The notes beneath the pieces were generated by a model. The model searched no databases. It saw only the letters and a program-made list of their open reading frames with translations, and was not told the origin of the DNA. 64,000 bases of DNA from Streptomyces sp. NBC_00190. Lineage in GTDB: Bacteria; Actinomycetota; Actinomycetes; Streptomycetales; Streptomycetaceae. Location: assembly GCF_036203305.1 (NCBI RefSeq), contig NZ_CP108131.1, forward strand, positions 372,001-436,000, read 5' to 3'. The translations under genes and the position numbers were made by a program. Positions 18,464 through 27,610 of this stretch are shown in pieces (position 1 is the stretch's first letter; the number at the start of each line of letters is the position of its first letter).

Positions 18464-18944
18464 TCACGCCCCGGTGTGGAGGTGGGCGGCCCACAGGGAG
18501 GGGGTTCTCGGGTAATTGGTCGCGCATCGCCCGGGTCGCCCGGTGAAGGGCGGCCGCGGACCGTTCGGGGTCGACCGTCTCCCGGTGGGCCGGTGGTCAG
18601 GTGCGTGTGGAAGGACTCGGTAACCGTAACGGCCAGGTGGTAATCGATCGGCCACCGCGTGTAGACGACGTGGGGGAAACCTGCGAGTTGTAAAGCGCTG
18701 GTGACGTGGATGGCCTCGTCGAGCACATCGGCCCTGCCGGGAGCCGCGGTGCTGCAGGCGGAGAGGAAGCCAGCCGTGCGCCGCCGAGGTTGACCTGGGC
18801 GAGGGCGGAGACGGTCAGCGGTGTTGTGGCGTGGTCGTGCAGGAACAACCGTCTGGGGGAGGAGTCGGTGCTGTCGCTGGCACCATGGCACGCGAAGTGC
18901 GCGATGGCGCAATCCGAGCCGACCGAGACCGGGGTGGCCGGCAT
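18464..18944 (-). pseudogene. CHAT-domain protease gene, C-terminal remnant
   Basis: AIAHFACHGASD carries the catalytic histidine context of CHAT (caspase-like) peptidases; a shift near 18775 leads into FLSACSTAAPGRADVLDEAI with the catalytic cysteine, followed by ALQLAGFPHVVYTRWPIDYH (family: GTLWPIDD). Further frame changes precede the end. N-terminal repeats are missing. CHAT proteins serve in bacterial conflict and cell-death systems, so this is the wreck of one. Confidence 0.65.
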
Positions 18945-19014
18945 CCCCCGACGAGACCCGCTCGATCGCGCCGTGCGGCCGATGACCTTCCCGGACCCTG
19001 GTCGGACGGGCGGA

Positions 19015-19848
19015 TCAGCGCAGTCCGGCGAAGAGATCGTTCTCGGGTACGGCCGCGCCGGTGGCGTCCTTGACGCGTACGAAGGTCTCCATGCCCATCA
19101 ACTCGCCGAACCTCTCCTTGCCCATCTTGAGGAAGAAGATGTTCTCGCCCTGACTGGCGTGCGCTGCCAGCGCATCGAACTTCTGACCGCTGAACGCGGT
19201 GGTGTCCACCCACGTGGTGATCTCATCGTCGGGGAGGCCGATCTTGGCCATCGCGGCGGCCTCGGCAGGATCCGGCTCCGGCATGTCCTCATGAAACTCG
19301 CGCATGATCTCCCCGAACCGCCGCATCCCCGAGCGGGGCATCGTCGTCCAGTACACCTTCGGTGTCAGCGCGGTCATCTCCAGCGCCGCCATCGTGATGC
19401 GGTGGGCCTGGATGTGGTCGGGGTGGCCGTAGAAGCCGTTCTCGTCGTAGGTGACGACCACATCGGGTCGGTAGTGCCGCATGAGTTCCGCAAGCCGGGC
19501 GGCGCCTTCCTCCACGGGGGTCTGCCAGAAGGATCCGGGGGCGTCGTTGCTCGGCCAGCCCATCATCCCGGAGTCGGCATAGTCCAGCATCTCCAGATCG
19601 CTGACCCTCAGGACGTCACAGCTCGCCTCGAGTTCCTGACGGCGCATCAAGGCCACGGCAGCCGGATCATGCCCGGGATCGCCCGGCTTGACACCCCCCG
19701 GTCCGTCACCGCAACCGCCGTCGGTACACGTCACGAGAACCGTGCGGATGCCCTCCGCCGCGTACCGCGCGAGGACCCCTCCGGTACCGGTGGCCTCGTC
19801 GTCGGGATGGGCGTGCACTGCCATGAGCGTCAAGGGCCGGTCAGTCAT
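19015..19848 (-). CDS. PIG-L family deacetylase, Mca-like mycothiol S-conjugate amidase
   Basis: 277 residues. Zinc-binding motif HAHPDDE at residues 12-18 and the second histidine cluster YGHPDHIQAH near residue 140 are intact. Asp-rich CTDGGCGDGPG and the C-terminal SQGENIFFLKMGKERFGE fit the Mca group, which cleaves mycothiol conjugates to remove toxic electrophiles; the related MshB acts in mycothiol synthesis. A role in detoxification is inferred. ATG 19848 is preceded by AGGAGG. A single gene, with no obvious partner next to it. Confidence 0.75.
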   Translation of the reverse strand: MTDRPLTLMAVHAHPDDEATGTGGVLARYAAEGIRTVLVTCTDGGCGDGPGGVKPGDPGHDPAAVALMRRQELEASCDVLRVSDLEMLDYADSGMMGWPSNDAPGSFWQTPVEEGAARLAELMRHYRPDVVVTYDENGFYGHPDHIQAHRITMAALEMTALTPKVYWTTMPRSGMRRFGEIMREFHEDMPEPDPAEAAAMAKIGLPDDEITTWVDTTAFSGQKFDALAAHASQGENIFFLKMGKERFGELMGMETFVRVKDATGAAVPENDLFAGLR

Positions 19849-20206
19849 GAAACAGTCCTCCTGCAGAAATACTTCTTGGTCCGAGTGCGCGGCGGGTGTA
19901 CCGCGATCCTGGGGCCCGGACCCTGGTGGGGCGGACGACCCTGTGGTCTCCGTGCTCCCCGCCCGCGGCGCCGGTCCCTCGGTCGTTGCAACCGCGCCGA
20001 CCGGACCGGCTGTTCCCGGCGCGGCCGATTGACCTTCCAGGCAGCCTCCGTCCTGGCCCGCCTGGTCGGCCCTTTGTGCGGGGCGGCGTGCTCGTGACCG
20101 CGATCAGACGGCACCGCCCCAGTCGGAGTCAGCAGCCCCGTCGATCGTCCAGGGAAGGGCCGGAAAGCGTCGTGCCGGCTGAGCTGCTTATGGGGATACG
20201 AGCGAC
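19849..20206. other. no gene seen
   Basis: Upstream region of the Mca-like gene; proline/arginine frames only. No clear operator or transcript hairpin. Confidence 0.4.
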
Positions 20207-20431
20207 ATGAAGATCCAGGAAGTCGTGCAGAACGGTGTCACCGGGCTGCGCGAAGAGAACCGCGAGCTGCGCCGCCGCCAGGACAGGATGATCGCTGACC
20301 TGCAGGAAAGCCGGGAGGAAACACGGGAGGAGATCCAGCAGCTGCGCGAGCTCGCCGACCTCCTGCACGGCTTCGCCATAGCCCCGGATTCCACTCTGCA
20401 GCAGCCTGACGCACCGTTCTCTGGGCGGTGA
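20207..20431 (+). CDS. short coiled-coil protein
   Basis: 74 residues from ATG 20207. Residues 8-55 form an uninterrupted charged helix with heptad spacing (LREENRELRRRQDRMIADLQ, ETREEIQQLRELADLL), predicting a coiled coil. Weak GGGGAT ribosome site. May be an independent small protein or the surviving end of a larger one. Confidence 0.4.
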   Translation: MKIQEVVQNGVTGLREENRELRRRQDRMIADLQESREETREEIQQLRELADLLHGFAIAPDSTLQQPDAPFSGR

Positions 20432-20480
20432 TCCGTGACGGAGCGTTCTACCAACCGGTACCATCAGTCACGCGTGTGCC

Positions 20481-20760
20481 GTGGAAGTGACCGTCGCCAT
20501 CGGCGACTACGGCCGATACTCCGCCATACGGGACTGGAACCTGGGCGACGTGGAACGCCGCGATCTGCGGCCGGCAACGGCCGAGGAGTTGTCCGGCGTC
20601 GGTCGATGGATGCACGAGATCTCTGAGCGGGACGGGCAGAACGCGCTGGTCAAGGGAATCCTCCACCTTTTCGGCAAGGCGGAGTGCCCCGGCTGTGCAA
20701 GCGTCTTCAGCATCGCGGATGAGTACACATCCGCAACCTCCCCGTCCTTCGGTAAGCCAC
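20481..20760 (+). CDS. hypothetical, possibly truncated
   Basis: GTG 20481 opens a frame with a protein-like first 90 residues (GDYGRYSAIRDWNLGDVERR, ELSGVGRWMHEISERDGQN) ending near ECPGCASVFSIADEY. Beyond about 20760 the frame runs antisense to the ligase remnant and is unlikely to be original. No family recognised. Confidence 0.3.
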
Positions 20761-20875
20761 ACAGCACCGGCTCGCCTTGGCTCAGTGACGGAACCACCGC
20801 AGAACCACGGATCTCGTGTCCGGCTCACGTTGGACTCACATCGCAATGCCATTCCCCAACTTCTGATAGCCGGAG

Positions 20876-21292
20876 TTACCGGCAGTCGGCGTGCCCCTTG
20901 CCCACGATGCCTTCGACGCCGGACACATCGGTCCAGGACTCCAGCCGCTCCCGGGCCTGCGCGAGGTCGGTCGTCATCGGACACCGCGTCCGCTGCAACG
21001 CCTCGAAGACAGGGCGCCGGCCTCGGGATCCCACACGAGCAGTTCACCGTCCCGGACCAGGCCGGGTGGTAGCTGCTCGACGGTGGCCGCGATGAGATCG
21101 GGAACCGGTCCTGGACCAGGGCGCCGCGCCGGGTCTGGGCAGCACCCGCCCGCCCGGCGCGGGCGGAATCAACAGCAGGGCGCGGTGACCGTCGAACCTC
21201 TGCTCATACGCCGCAGTCCGCAGCACACCCGCAGGCGGGACCGCCTCGGCGGCCTGCGCCAACATCGGCACCGCAGGAAGCCTGAGCACCAC
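20876..21292 (-). pseudogene. ATP-dependent DNA ligase, degraded
   Basis: From GTG 21292 the frame reads AAYEQRFDGHRALLL, the ligase motif I (E-K-x-DG in active enzymes) with the AMP-accepting lysine changed to arginine. After a missing base near 21106 it continues DLIAATVEQLPPGL, DGELLVWDPEAGALS, then a further missing T near 21009, FEALQR, and a jump straight to RLESWTDVSGVEGIVGKG (motif IV region) and a stop. Over 100 residues between are deleted and the C-terminal domain is absent. Confidence 0.7.
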
Positions 21293-21454
21293 CGTGGATC
21301 ATCCTCGCGCTCGGACCAGCCCCTGCGCCCAGCCTGACGCCCGCCGGGAGCCATGGCCTCGCGGGTGGCACCGGACAGCGCAGCGCGACCGGGTGATGTG
21401 GTTTGAGCGCTGCATCTGGTCCGGATGGACACCTTCGATGCTCAACTCGGTGCC

Positions 21455-21488
21455 GGCAGGGCCGCCCCTGGCCAGGGGCGGCCCTGCC
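21455..21488 (-). terminator. perfect 34-bp palindromic terminator
   Basis: GGCAGGGCCGCCCCTG, GC, CAGGGGCGGCCCTGCC: a perfect 16-bp stem only 7 bases after the MerR gene stop codon. Very stable and likely to work in both directions. Confidence 0.75.
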
Positions 21489-21494
21489 GATCGT

Positions 21495-22253
21495 TCAGGC
21501 GAGGCGGTCGGTGGCGTAGGCGTCGATGGCGTCGCGCTGGAACGCCGCCAGGCCAGGTGCGATGGCCTCGTAGGCGGCGCGCCAGGCGGGGTTGTCGACG
21601 CAGGAGCGGCCGATCGCCCGGTACTCCTGCGCGGACACCGGGCGCAGGGCCGTCAGGGTCCGGTACTGGGCGTCGGTCTCGGTCTGCACCGGTGCGGCGT
21701 CGGCCGGGTGGCCCGCGGTCATGAGCTCGGCGAGGCGGATCATCTGGGCAGTGCGCTCGCGCTGTCCTGCCTTGATCTCCTGCGGGCTCATGGCGGCGAC
21801 GCGGCGGGCGACCTCTTCGCCGTGCTCGGGGAAGTCGCGCAGGCTGTCCTGGTACTGGTCGGGCTGGACGCCGTCGAAGAGGTTCTCGGGGCGGTTGATG
21901 GTCATGGGGGTGCCGTCCTTCCTGGACTGTTCCAGTTCGGCGATCGTGCGGGAGACGGTGGCGGCCAGGGCATCGAGCCGGTCCCGTTCGGCGAGCAGCC
22001 TCTGGCGGTGGCCGCGCAGGGCCTCCACCTCGTCGACTTGCTCGGCCAGGACCCGGCCGATGTCCTCCAGCCCCAGGCCCAGGGCACGCAGGACGAGGAT
22101 CTGCTGCAGGAGCAGCAGCTGACGCTCGCCGTAGTAGCGGTGGCCATTGGCCCCGATCCGGGCGGGCAGCAGGAGGCCGATCTCGTCGTAGTGCCGCAAG
22201 GTCCGGGCGGTCACACCCGACATCCGGGCCACCTCCGCGATCGGCCAGTCCAT
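21495..22253 (-). CDS. MerR-family regulator with TipAS-type drug-binding domain
   Basis: 252 residues from ATG 22253 (GTG 22274 possible). Residues 3-70 are the MerR winged helix (IAEVARMSGVTARTLRHYDE, NGHRYYGERQLLLLQQIL), then the dimer coil (QRLLAERDRLDALAATVSR), then a TipAS domain (LFDGVQPDQYQDSLRDFPEH to the helix RPVSAQEYRAIGRSCVDN). TipA-type proteins bind thiopeptide or similar antibiotics and activate their own promoter. No transporter or resistance gene is adjacent, so it probably acts at a distance and on itself. Followed by a very strong terminator. Confidence 0.85.
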   Translation of the reverse strand: MDWPIAEVARMSGVTARTLRHYDEIGLLLPARIGANGHRYYGERQLLLLQQILVLRALGLGLEDIGRVLAEQVDEVEALRGHRQRLLAERDRLDALAATVSRTIAELEQSRKDGTPMTINRPENLFDGVQPDQYQDSLRDFPEHGEEVARRVAAMSPQEIKAGQRERTAQMIRLAELMTAGHPADAAPVQTETDAQYRTLTALRPVSAQEYRAIGRSCVDNPAWRAAYEAIAPGLAAFQRDAIDAYATDRLA

Positions 22254-22281
22254 CGCCCTCTCGCTCACGATCACCTTGCCT

Positions 22282-22298
22282 GGCCGGTCTCTCCGGCC
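22282..22298. promoter_or_regulatory. inverted repeat upstream of merR gene
   Basis: GGCCGG, 5 bases, CCGGCC, 28 bases before the ATG at 22253. MerR regulators bind inverted repeats within their own promoters, so this is a candidate operator, although spacing to a recognisable -10 was not established. Confidence 0.35.
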
Positions 22299-22461
22299 CT
22301 GGTCACGACCGTAAAAGCTGCCGCAACGGCAACCACAAGCCCCGGCGGACCCCGATCTCGCCAGCCCCCGTGCACAGGGATCTGGTCCGGAGGCAACGCC
22401 GTGGACGGGATCCGGGCTCGGCCTCGGGCCGGCCGAGGCCAGGGCTCCCCGGGCTACAGCA

Positions 22462-23157
22462 TCAGGTCGTCAGCGTGGCCGTGGCGAGGGCCCCCTGAAG
22501 GATCCGGCCTCGGGGCAGGGCGAGGTCGAACAGGCGGCCCAGGATTCCCAGCAGTGTGCGCCGCATCTGCTCTTCGTCCTCTTCGCCTGTGTAGCCTTCT
22601 CGGCCGGCAACGGGCAGGCCGGCGTCCGCTATGGCCGCAGTCACCCGCGTCGCCACCGCCGGGTCCCCGTCGACACCGTCGTATCCCCATGACCCGTCCA
22701 GGTGCAGATTGAACGAGCAGGCAAGAACCTCGTCGTGGTAGTACTCGAAGAACGGCGGCACGGGCTTGCCGTTGTCCTCTTCGAACTTCACCTGGAAGAC
22801 GTGCGCGCCACCCGCCGAGACCCGGGCCAGCTCGTCGAACTCGCCCCACCACGCGCCGTACATGACCGCGAACGACAGGTCGGCGTGCTCGCCGTACCGC
22901 AGGTGCACGTCTTCGTCGACATCGAAGAGGTCAGGGTTTGCGACCTCCTCGGCGGTGTGCTCGCCAGACCCCCGGCGGACAACGGCGGGCACCTCCTCGA
23001 AGGCCGTCGCCGCGAGCCGCTCTACCAGCTCGTCCGGGGTCACCCCCCGGGCCATCACCACGTTGTATCCGCCGAAAGGAATCCAGCGGGGCGCCGCGAG
23101 CCAGGCAATCCCGGTCTCGGGTCCGAGGGGAGCAGTGTCCTGCGTTCGATGAGTCAT
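22462..23157 (-). CDS. DUF6461-like hypothetical protein
   Basis: 231 residues from ATG 23157. Starts ETGIAWLAAPRWIPFGGYNV then ARGVTPDELVERLA, the opening pattern of DUF6461 proteins, which often occur next to toxin or secretion genes in Streptomyces. The middle is strand-rich and acidic (HADLSFAVMYGAWWGEFDEL, GGAHVFQVKFEED). Appears intact. Assignment rests on the first 50 residues only. Confidence 0.55.
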   Translation of the reverse strand: MTHRTQDTAPLGPETGIAWLAAPRWIPFGGYNVVMARGVTPDELVERLAATAFEEVPAVVRRGSGEHTAEEVANPDLFDVDEDVHLRYGEHADLSFAVMYGAWWGEFDELARVSAGGAHVFQVKFEEDNGKPVPPFFEYYHDEVLACSFNLHLDGSWGYDGVDGDPAVATRVTAAIADAGLPVAGREGYTGEEDEEQMRRTLLGILGRLFDLALPRGRILQGALATATLTT

Positions 23158-23208
23158 CCGGACATGATCCAGGACGCCACTGACAACCCGGCGTAGCCGG
23201 CTCCCCCG

Positions 23209-23468
23209 GTGCCGGACCCGGTCCCAGCGGCCGAGCCGCCCGGGACGGCGTCGCCGGCCTTCCAGCGAGGCGTAGCGGCGCTCGCGAGGTACGCCGTCCC
23301 CGAAGGTCGCTCCCGGGTCCTCCGTGCTCCCGTGGAGGAGATCGCGGTGGAGGGCGAGACGGTGACGGTGAAGCTGGGGATCTGGACCATGAACACGAAG
23401 ACCCGCCGCGACCGGCTCGCCCCGGCCAGCGCGGCGCACTCGCCGATCTCGGCATCCGCTGGGCATGA
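23209..23468 (+). pseudogene. helicase-associated (HA) domain remnant
   Basis: AFQRGVAALARY, then VEGETVTVKLGIWTMNTKTRR and DRLAP match one helicase-associated repeat; one missing base near 23427 then shifts to QRGALADLGIRWA and stop. HA repeats decorate superfamily II helicases of Streptomyces. No helicase core is nearby, so this is an isolated tail. Confidence 0.6.
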
Positions 23469-23744
23469 GCCGGGACCCGCGGACGGCTGCCCTCGTTCGA
23501 CGAACGACGTCCTTCGGAACACTCATGCAGTTTTGACCAGTGGAAACACCCTCCGGGCTGTACCGACCGGCAACCAGCTGACCTACCCAATCACCAAAAC
23601 GTCAGCCCCACATCGGCATTCATGTCACCAACCGAGGCCCTCACCACAACCGACTGGACACCCCAGACCCGACGCACACCGCACTGACATCAAGATGCCG
23701 GACCACACCGACAAACCCGCAGAGTTGGGACGTAGGGTCGAGGG

Positions 23745-24314
23745 ATGCGTGGACAGGGGCGGGCGAAGCGGATCGGTGCGGGGGCGGGCGCCATGGCGCT
23801 GGCGTGGGTGCTGGTGGGGTGCGACTCGGCCATGGAGGCGATCGGCGAGTCGCTGCCGACGCGTAGGGCGGAGCCCTGCCCGGAGGGCGGGGTGCGGCTG
23901 GCCGAGGGTGAGGGGAACTCGGCAATGGGACTGCGGGTGACCGACTTCCAGCTGGTCAACTGCGGTTGGGCGGCATACGTGCTGGAGGGCTACCCGGAGA
24001 TCCGGCTGCTGGACGGGGAGGACCGGCCCCTCCAGGTGGACATCGGGCACGGGACGAACGGCGTGACTTCATCCGCCGCTGGCGGGGACGCGCCGCCGCA
24101 GCGGGTGACGCTCCAGCCGGGCCAGGCCGCCACGACAAGGTTGCTGTGGCGCAACCTGGTCACCGACTCGACCGTGCCCGCCGCCGAGGGGCGAGTGCTG
24201 GAGCTCGTCCCCAAGCCGGGCGCGCCCCGGCTGACGCTGCGGCTGAGCGCGCCCGTGGACCTGGGCAACACCGGCAAACTGGGGCTGAGCGCCTGGTCGG
24301 CATTCGCGCGCTGA
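23745..24314 (+). CDS. DUF4232 lipoprotein
   Basis: 189 residues from ATG 23745. Signal peptide ends in the lipobox LVGC (cysteine 26), so the protein is lipid-anchored outside the membrane. The mature domain (GLRVTDFQLVNCGWAAYVLEG, then VTLQPGQAATTRLLWRN) fits DUF4232, a beta-sandwich family abundant in Streptomyces with no known activity. Stands alone. Confidence 0.75.
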   Translation: MRGQGRAKRIGAGAGAMALAWVLVGCDSAMEAIGESLPTRRAEPCPEGGVRLAEGEGNSAMGLRVTDFQLVNCGWAAYVLEGYPEIRLLDGEDRPLQVDIGHGTNGVTSSAAGGDAPPQRVTLQPGQAATTRLLWRNLVTDSTVPAAEGRVLELVPKPGAPRLTLRLSAPVDLGNTGKLGLSAWSAFAR

Positions 24315-24506
24315 CCGCCGGCCGGGATCTCAGGCCGCTGCCGTCCGGTAGCCAAGGGGCGGGAGCAGTCGCTGCCCCAGTGCTGGACGTATGCCCCGAT
24401 ACCGGCCAGGCCCGACTCTCCTACCGCGGGCCGAGGAGGTCTTCGAGGAGAACACCATCTCGCCTGCCGCAGCCTGACCGACCTGGCGAACCTTGTCCGG
24501 CCGGCT

Positions 24507-25211
24507 CTAGGAGTAGCCGTCCAGCCTGGTTCCGGCAGGAGTGAGGTTCGGCCAGGGGTGCCCTGCTCTGTCCGATGCTGCGGACCTTAGAAGATCAAGA
24601 AGGCTGCATCCCGGGTAGCCGCGGAAAGTGGAATAGGCGGAACGGTAGTAGCAGCTCCAGTAGCTCACGACCCGTCGCTGAGTGCGTGCGAAGAAGACCG
24701 GGTTGTTTGCGATGAACTGCCCGTAAGCGAGGTGGCTTCGGGTGCCTGGCGTGGCGAGATCGCGCAGCTCATCGCGGATGACGAGCAAGATCTCCAAGAC
24801 GTACTCGCCGACCAACTGCACGACGAACGGAACGACCCACGGGTCCGCGGAGCCGACGACCTCCGCCAGGTGGCGCTGCCTGACCATCCCGTCGCAGTGC
24901 CTTGAGTACAAGCAGTGCAGAAGTTGACGTTGACGCGACGAGAGCGACGCTACCGCTTCTGTTGACGGCTCGTCGTTGTACAGACGGCCTGGGATGGACA
25001 CCTGCTGGCCCTCTACAGCGACCGAAAACGGTTCGAGCGGCCGGAGGCGGGAAGCAGGCATGACCGCCACAACTGCCTCGGCATCGCCCGCAAGCTCGGC
25101 TGGGAACGCCGTGATCAATGGATCGTTGCTGTTGGAAGTCGGCTGCACGAGCTGAGCATAAGCGGACGCCCCAGTCACGAGTATGGCCCCCACCACCTCA
25201 CGGTTGCCCAA
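24507..25211 (-). CDS. hypothetical protein
   Basis: 234 residues. N-terminal half is mixed (AILVTGASAYAQLVQPTSNS, FPAELAGDAEAVVAVMP), then SSRQRQLLHCLYSRHCDGMV, and the C-terminal half is helical and aromatic (DPWVVPFVVQLVGEYVLEIL, FFARTQRRVVSYWSCYYRSA). It has no membrane anchor or known motif. Codon use and steady composition indicate a real intact gene; family not recognised. Confidence 0.6.
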   Translation of the reverse strand: MGNREVVGAILVTGASAYAQLVQPTSNSNDPLITAFPAELAGDAEAVVAVMPASRLRPLEPFSVAVEGQQVSIPGRLYNDEPSTEAVASLSSRQRQLLHCLYSRHCDGMVRQRHLAEVVGSADPWVVPFVVQLVGEYVLEILLVIRDELRDLATPGTRSHLAYGQFIANNPVFFARTQRRVVSYWSCYYRSAYSTFRGYPGCSLLDLLRSAASDRAGHPWPNLTPAGTRLDGYS

Positions 25212-25389
25212 GCCGGTGAACGTACGTGGTCAGAGCACTAGATTCGGCTGAGTGGCGTCGAACCTGCGGTGAGGCTTTGGTAGCTCTTCAGCCTCTGTAA
25301 GAAATCGCAGGTCAGGATCCCTCTATGGGGCGACAGCTACTCAAGCGACCGAAGGTCATACATAGGCTCACCGTAGTGCGAGCCTGCGG

Positions 25390-25720
25390 GCTCAGGCGTC
25401 CGCTGCTTGCGCTGGCCTCTCCGAACGTTCCGTCTTCCGACCCTTGCTGCCAGGCGTGCGGGTTGTCGGGTCGACAACTTCGGCGGGGGGGGTCCGGTGA
25501 CGTAGAGGCCGCCCTCGCTGACGACACCGCAAAGCACCGGTGGTGCTCGGCCCAGGCCCTGGCCTTCGTCCACTCGGCGAACGATCGCAGCCAGCGCCTC
25601 CCGGTCACCGTGCCGCCGACGGCCGCCTCCCTGAGGCCGGGTAGGCGCTTCCGGCACCACTCGCTGGAACAACTCCCACAACTCGTCCGGCACCAGCCGC
25701 TCGACGATTCCCCCGTCAGC
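25390..25720 (-). pseudogene. IS5-family transposase with internal deletion
   Basis: IVERLVPDELWELFQRVVPE then GDREALAAIV is the transposase start; the strand then jumps, in another frame, to FAEWTKARAWAEHHRCF, skipping the FVATSGCTWRQLPP part found in the family. After that only scraps are recognisable. No DDE residues remain. Confidence 0.65.
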
Positions 25721-26282
25721 AGGCTCTCGAACGCGCCAAATGAGATGACGTCCAAGGACGCCAGGCCGTGGCTTCCGTTGCGATCTCCTGTGCCAGCAGG
25801 CAAATGCGCTCTGCAGACGATCCCCGGCCCCGGGCACCCCGCCGTCGCGGCACGGGCGGTGCATACGCCGAGTTCTACCGTTCCTCGGGGTGTGGGCCGA
25901 CCCCGCGTGCACGGCGGGGCGATCTCGGCAGGAACGGCGGATTCCTCCTCGCAGCCACCCTGAGGCCCTCGGGGGCGATCCGGATGACGAGCCCTACCTG
26001 CTGTGGTTCCGGATCCAGCTACTCGATGACTGGGACCCGGTGAGGAGCGAGGCGGCTGTTTGAGGAGTGGGTGCGCAACGCTCTTCACCGACCGTCTTGT
26101 TCCGGAGCAGGAGGAGTCACGGTGCCCAGATCACCTGCCGTCAACTTGGCGCCTGGCTTCGTGAGGTGTCTCCGGTGCATCGCGGCGCCCGCCCGGGCCG
26201 GTGTGGCGGCTGCAACCCCGGGCGTGATCAAGAACCTGCCGAGGAGCCCCGGCCCGCGCTGCAGGACCCACCGGCCCTCCCG

Positions 26283-26849
26283 TTACCCCCGAGGGACGGC
26301 CACGTCCGTGAGCAGCGCGCCGCCCGCCCCGAGGCCCGACCAGGCGCCCTGCCGGCTCAGTACGGCCACGGCCGACGTCGGGAACTTGGTGCGGACGCGC
26401 TCCAAGGCGTCCCCCACGGCCGCCCCGGCGATCAGCAGAACCAGATCCTCCAGGCCCGGGTTGTGCCCGACGAGCAGCAAGGTGCCCACCTCGGGAGAGA
26501 CTTCGCGGACGACGTCGAGGAGGTCCCGCGCGTCCGCCGCGTACAAGCGCGGGTCGTGCCGGACAGGCGGCGTGCGGTCCAGCTCCGCCGCGGCCAGGTC
26601 CCAGGTCTCCCGGGCGCGGCGTGCCGGGGAGCACAGCACGAGATCCGGCACGTCGAAGGAGCGGGCGAGCAGTCGGCCGGCGGCGGGCGCGTCGCGCAGC
26701 CCGCGGGGCCCGAGCGGACGGTCGTGGTCGGGAACCCCGTCCGGCCAGGCGCTCTTGGCGTGTCGTAGGAGCACGAGTCGGCACACCGTGCCTTCCGCCG
26801 CCGCGTTCCGTACGTCCTGGTCCTCGGGGATTTGGTCGCGATGCCTCAT
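26283..26849 (-). CDS. SixA-type histidine phosphatase
   Basis: 188 residues from ATG 26849. Histidine phosphatase signature LVLLRHAKSAW near residue 25 (RHA with catalytic histidine), CSPARRARETWDLA as the arginine-containing loop, and GHNPGLE near residue 135 with the second histidine. The short single domain fits SixA, which removes phosphate from phosphohistidine on signalling proteins; a small-molecule phosphatase is the alternative. Intact and alone. Confidence 0.8.
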   Translation of the reverse strand: MRHRDQIPEDQDVRNAAAEGTVCRLVLLRHAKSAWPDGVPDHDRPLGPRGLRDAPAAGRLLARSFDVPDLVLCSPARRARETWDLAAAELDRTPPVRHDPRLYAADARDLLDVVREVSPEVGTLLLVGHNPGLEDLVLLIAGAAVGDALERVRTKFPTSAVAVLSRQGAWSGLGAGGALLTDVAVPRG

Positions 26850-27283
26850 GTCCCGAGCGTAGGGCCCGTGACCATGGACAGGTCCCTTCGCCGTGGCTGG
26901 ACTCGCAGGCCCGTTCCCGTGCGCACGCCTCCCGGGCGACTCGGGAGCGCCTGAGTTGCGGAGCCGGGCTGCTGCGCGTGCCCGACCGCAGCGTGCCGCC
27001 GTGGTTGTTTGGTGGAGGGGCGGGCAGGGTCACCGGCCCGCCTTGGAGACGCCGCTGACGAGCCGGTCGAGGAAGCCGACGATGCCCTGTCCGACGTCGC
27101 CACTTCGGATGTCCAGCGCGCTTCGGCATCGGGCGCGTCGGCAGCTGTTCGGTTCCCCGAAGGCCCGGTTGTGGGTGCGACAGCGACGACGACCGGCCGC
27201 TGCGGTGTCGGCGGCCATGCCCGCTGTCAGATTTTCACTCAAGATCAACGCTAGGCTGTTCTCAGTCATTTATGGGGGATTAC
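26850..27283. other. no confident gene; promoter region of the WXG operon
   Basis: A minus-strand fragment at about 27053-27123 (ALDIRSGDVGQGIVGFLDRL) looks protein-like but has no start. The rest probably contains the promoters of the divergent phosphatase and WXG100 operons. Confidence 0.35.
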
Positions 27284-27607
27284 ATGGACATGGACATCAA
27301 GACGTACTACGTACGGCAAGGCGCGGGAGGGGCCCGCTCGGCCGCCGAAGCCGCACTGGAGAACCTCCGGAAGTCCCTCGATTCGAGCGATACGGCAGCC
27401 GACGGCCACCACGGCTGGGCCTCGGCCGCGGCTTTGAAGCGGTGTGCGACCGCCTGGGAGGACCACATGGTCGACCTGGGGAAGCAGATGAACACCATGG
27501 CCGACAACCTCCACACCACGGCCAACGCCTACGACACCACGGACGCCCAGGCGAAGGACGCCTTCAACCGGCTCCAGCACGGCCTCTCCGACTTCGGGAG
27601 GCACTGA
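27284..27607 (+). CDS. WXG100-like protein
   Basis: 107 residues from ATG 27284 (GGGGGAT 5 bases upstream; ATG 27272 and 27290 are alternatives). All-helical, with a central turn HHGWASAAALKRCATAWE resembling the WXG hairpin, and a second helix ending in NTMADNLHTTANAYD. Size and shape match substrates or partners of type VII (ESX-like) secretion. Only 3 bases separate it from the next gene, whose N-terminus is also WXG-like, so the two products probably pair for export. Confidence 0.75.
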   Translation: MDMDIKTYYVRQGAGGARSAAEAALENLRKSLDSSDTAADGHHGWASAAALKRCATAWEDHMVDLGKQMNTMADNLHTTANAYDTTDAQAKDAFNRLQHGLSDFGRH

Positions 27608-27610
27608 CCC

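Noticed and set aside
22282..22298. Reading this inverted repeat as a terminator
   Set aside because: It lies upstream of the MerR gene, not behind a gene, so an operator is the better guess, kept at low confidence.
25930..26062. Plus-strand frame ending DDEPYLLWFRIQLLDDWDPV
   Set aside because: Protein-like C-terminus, but no start, family or upstream continuation could be identified.
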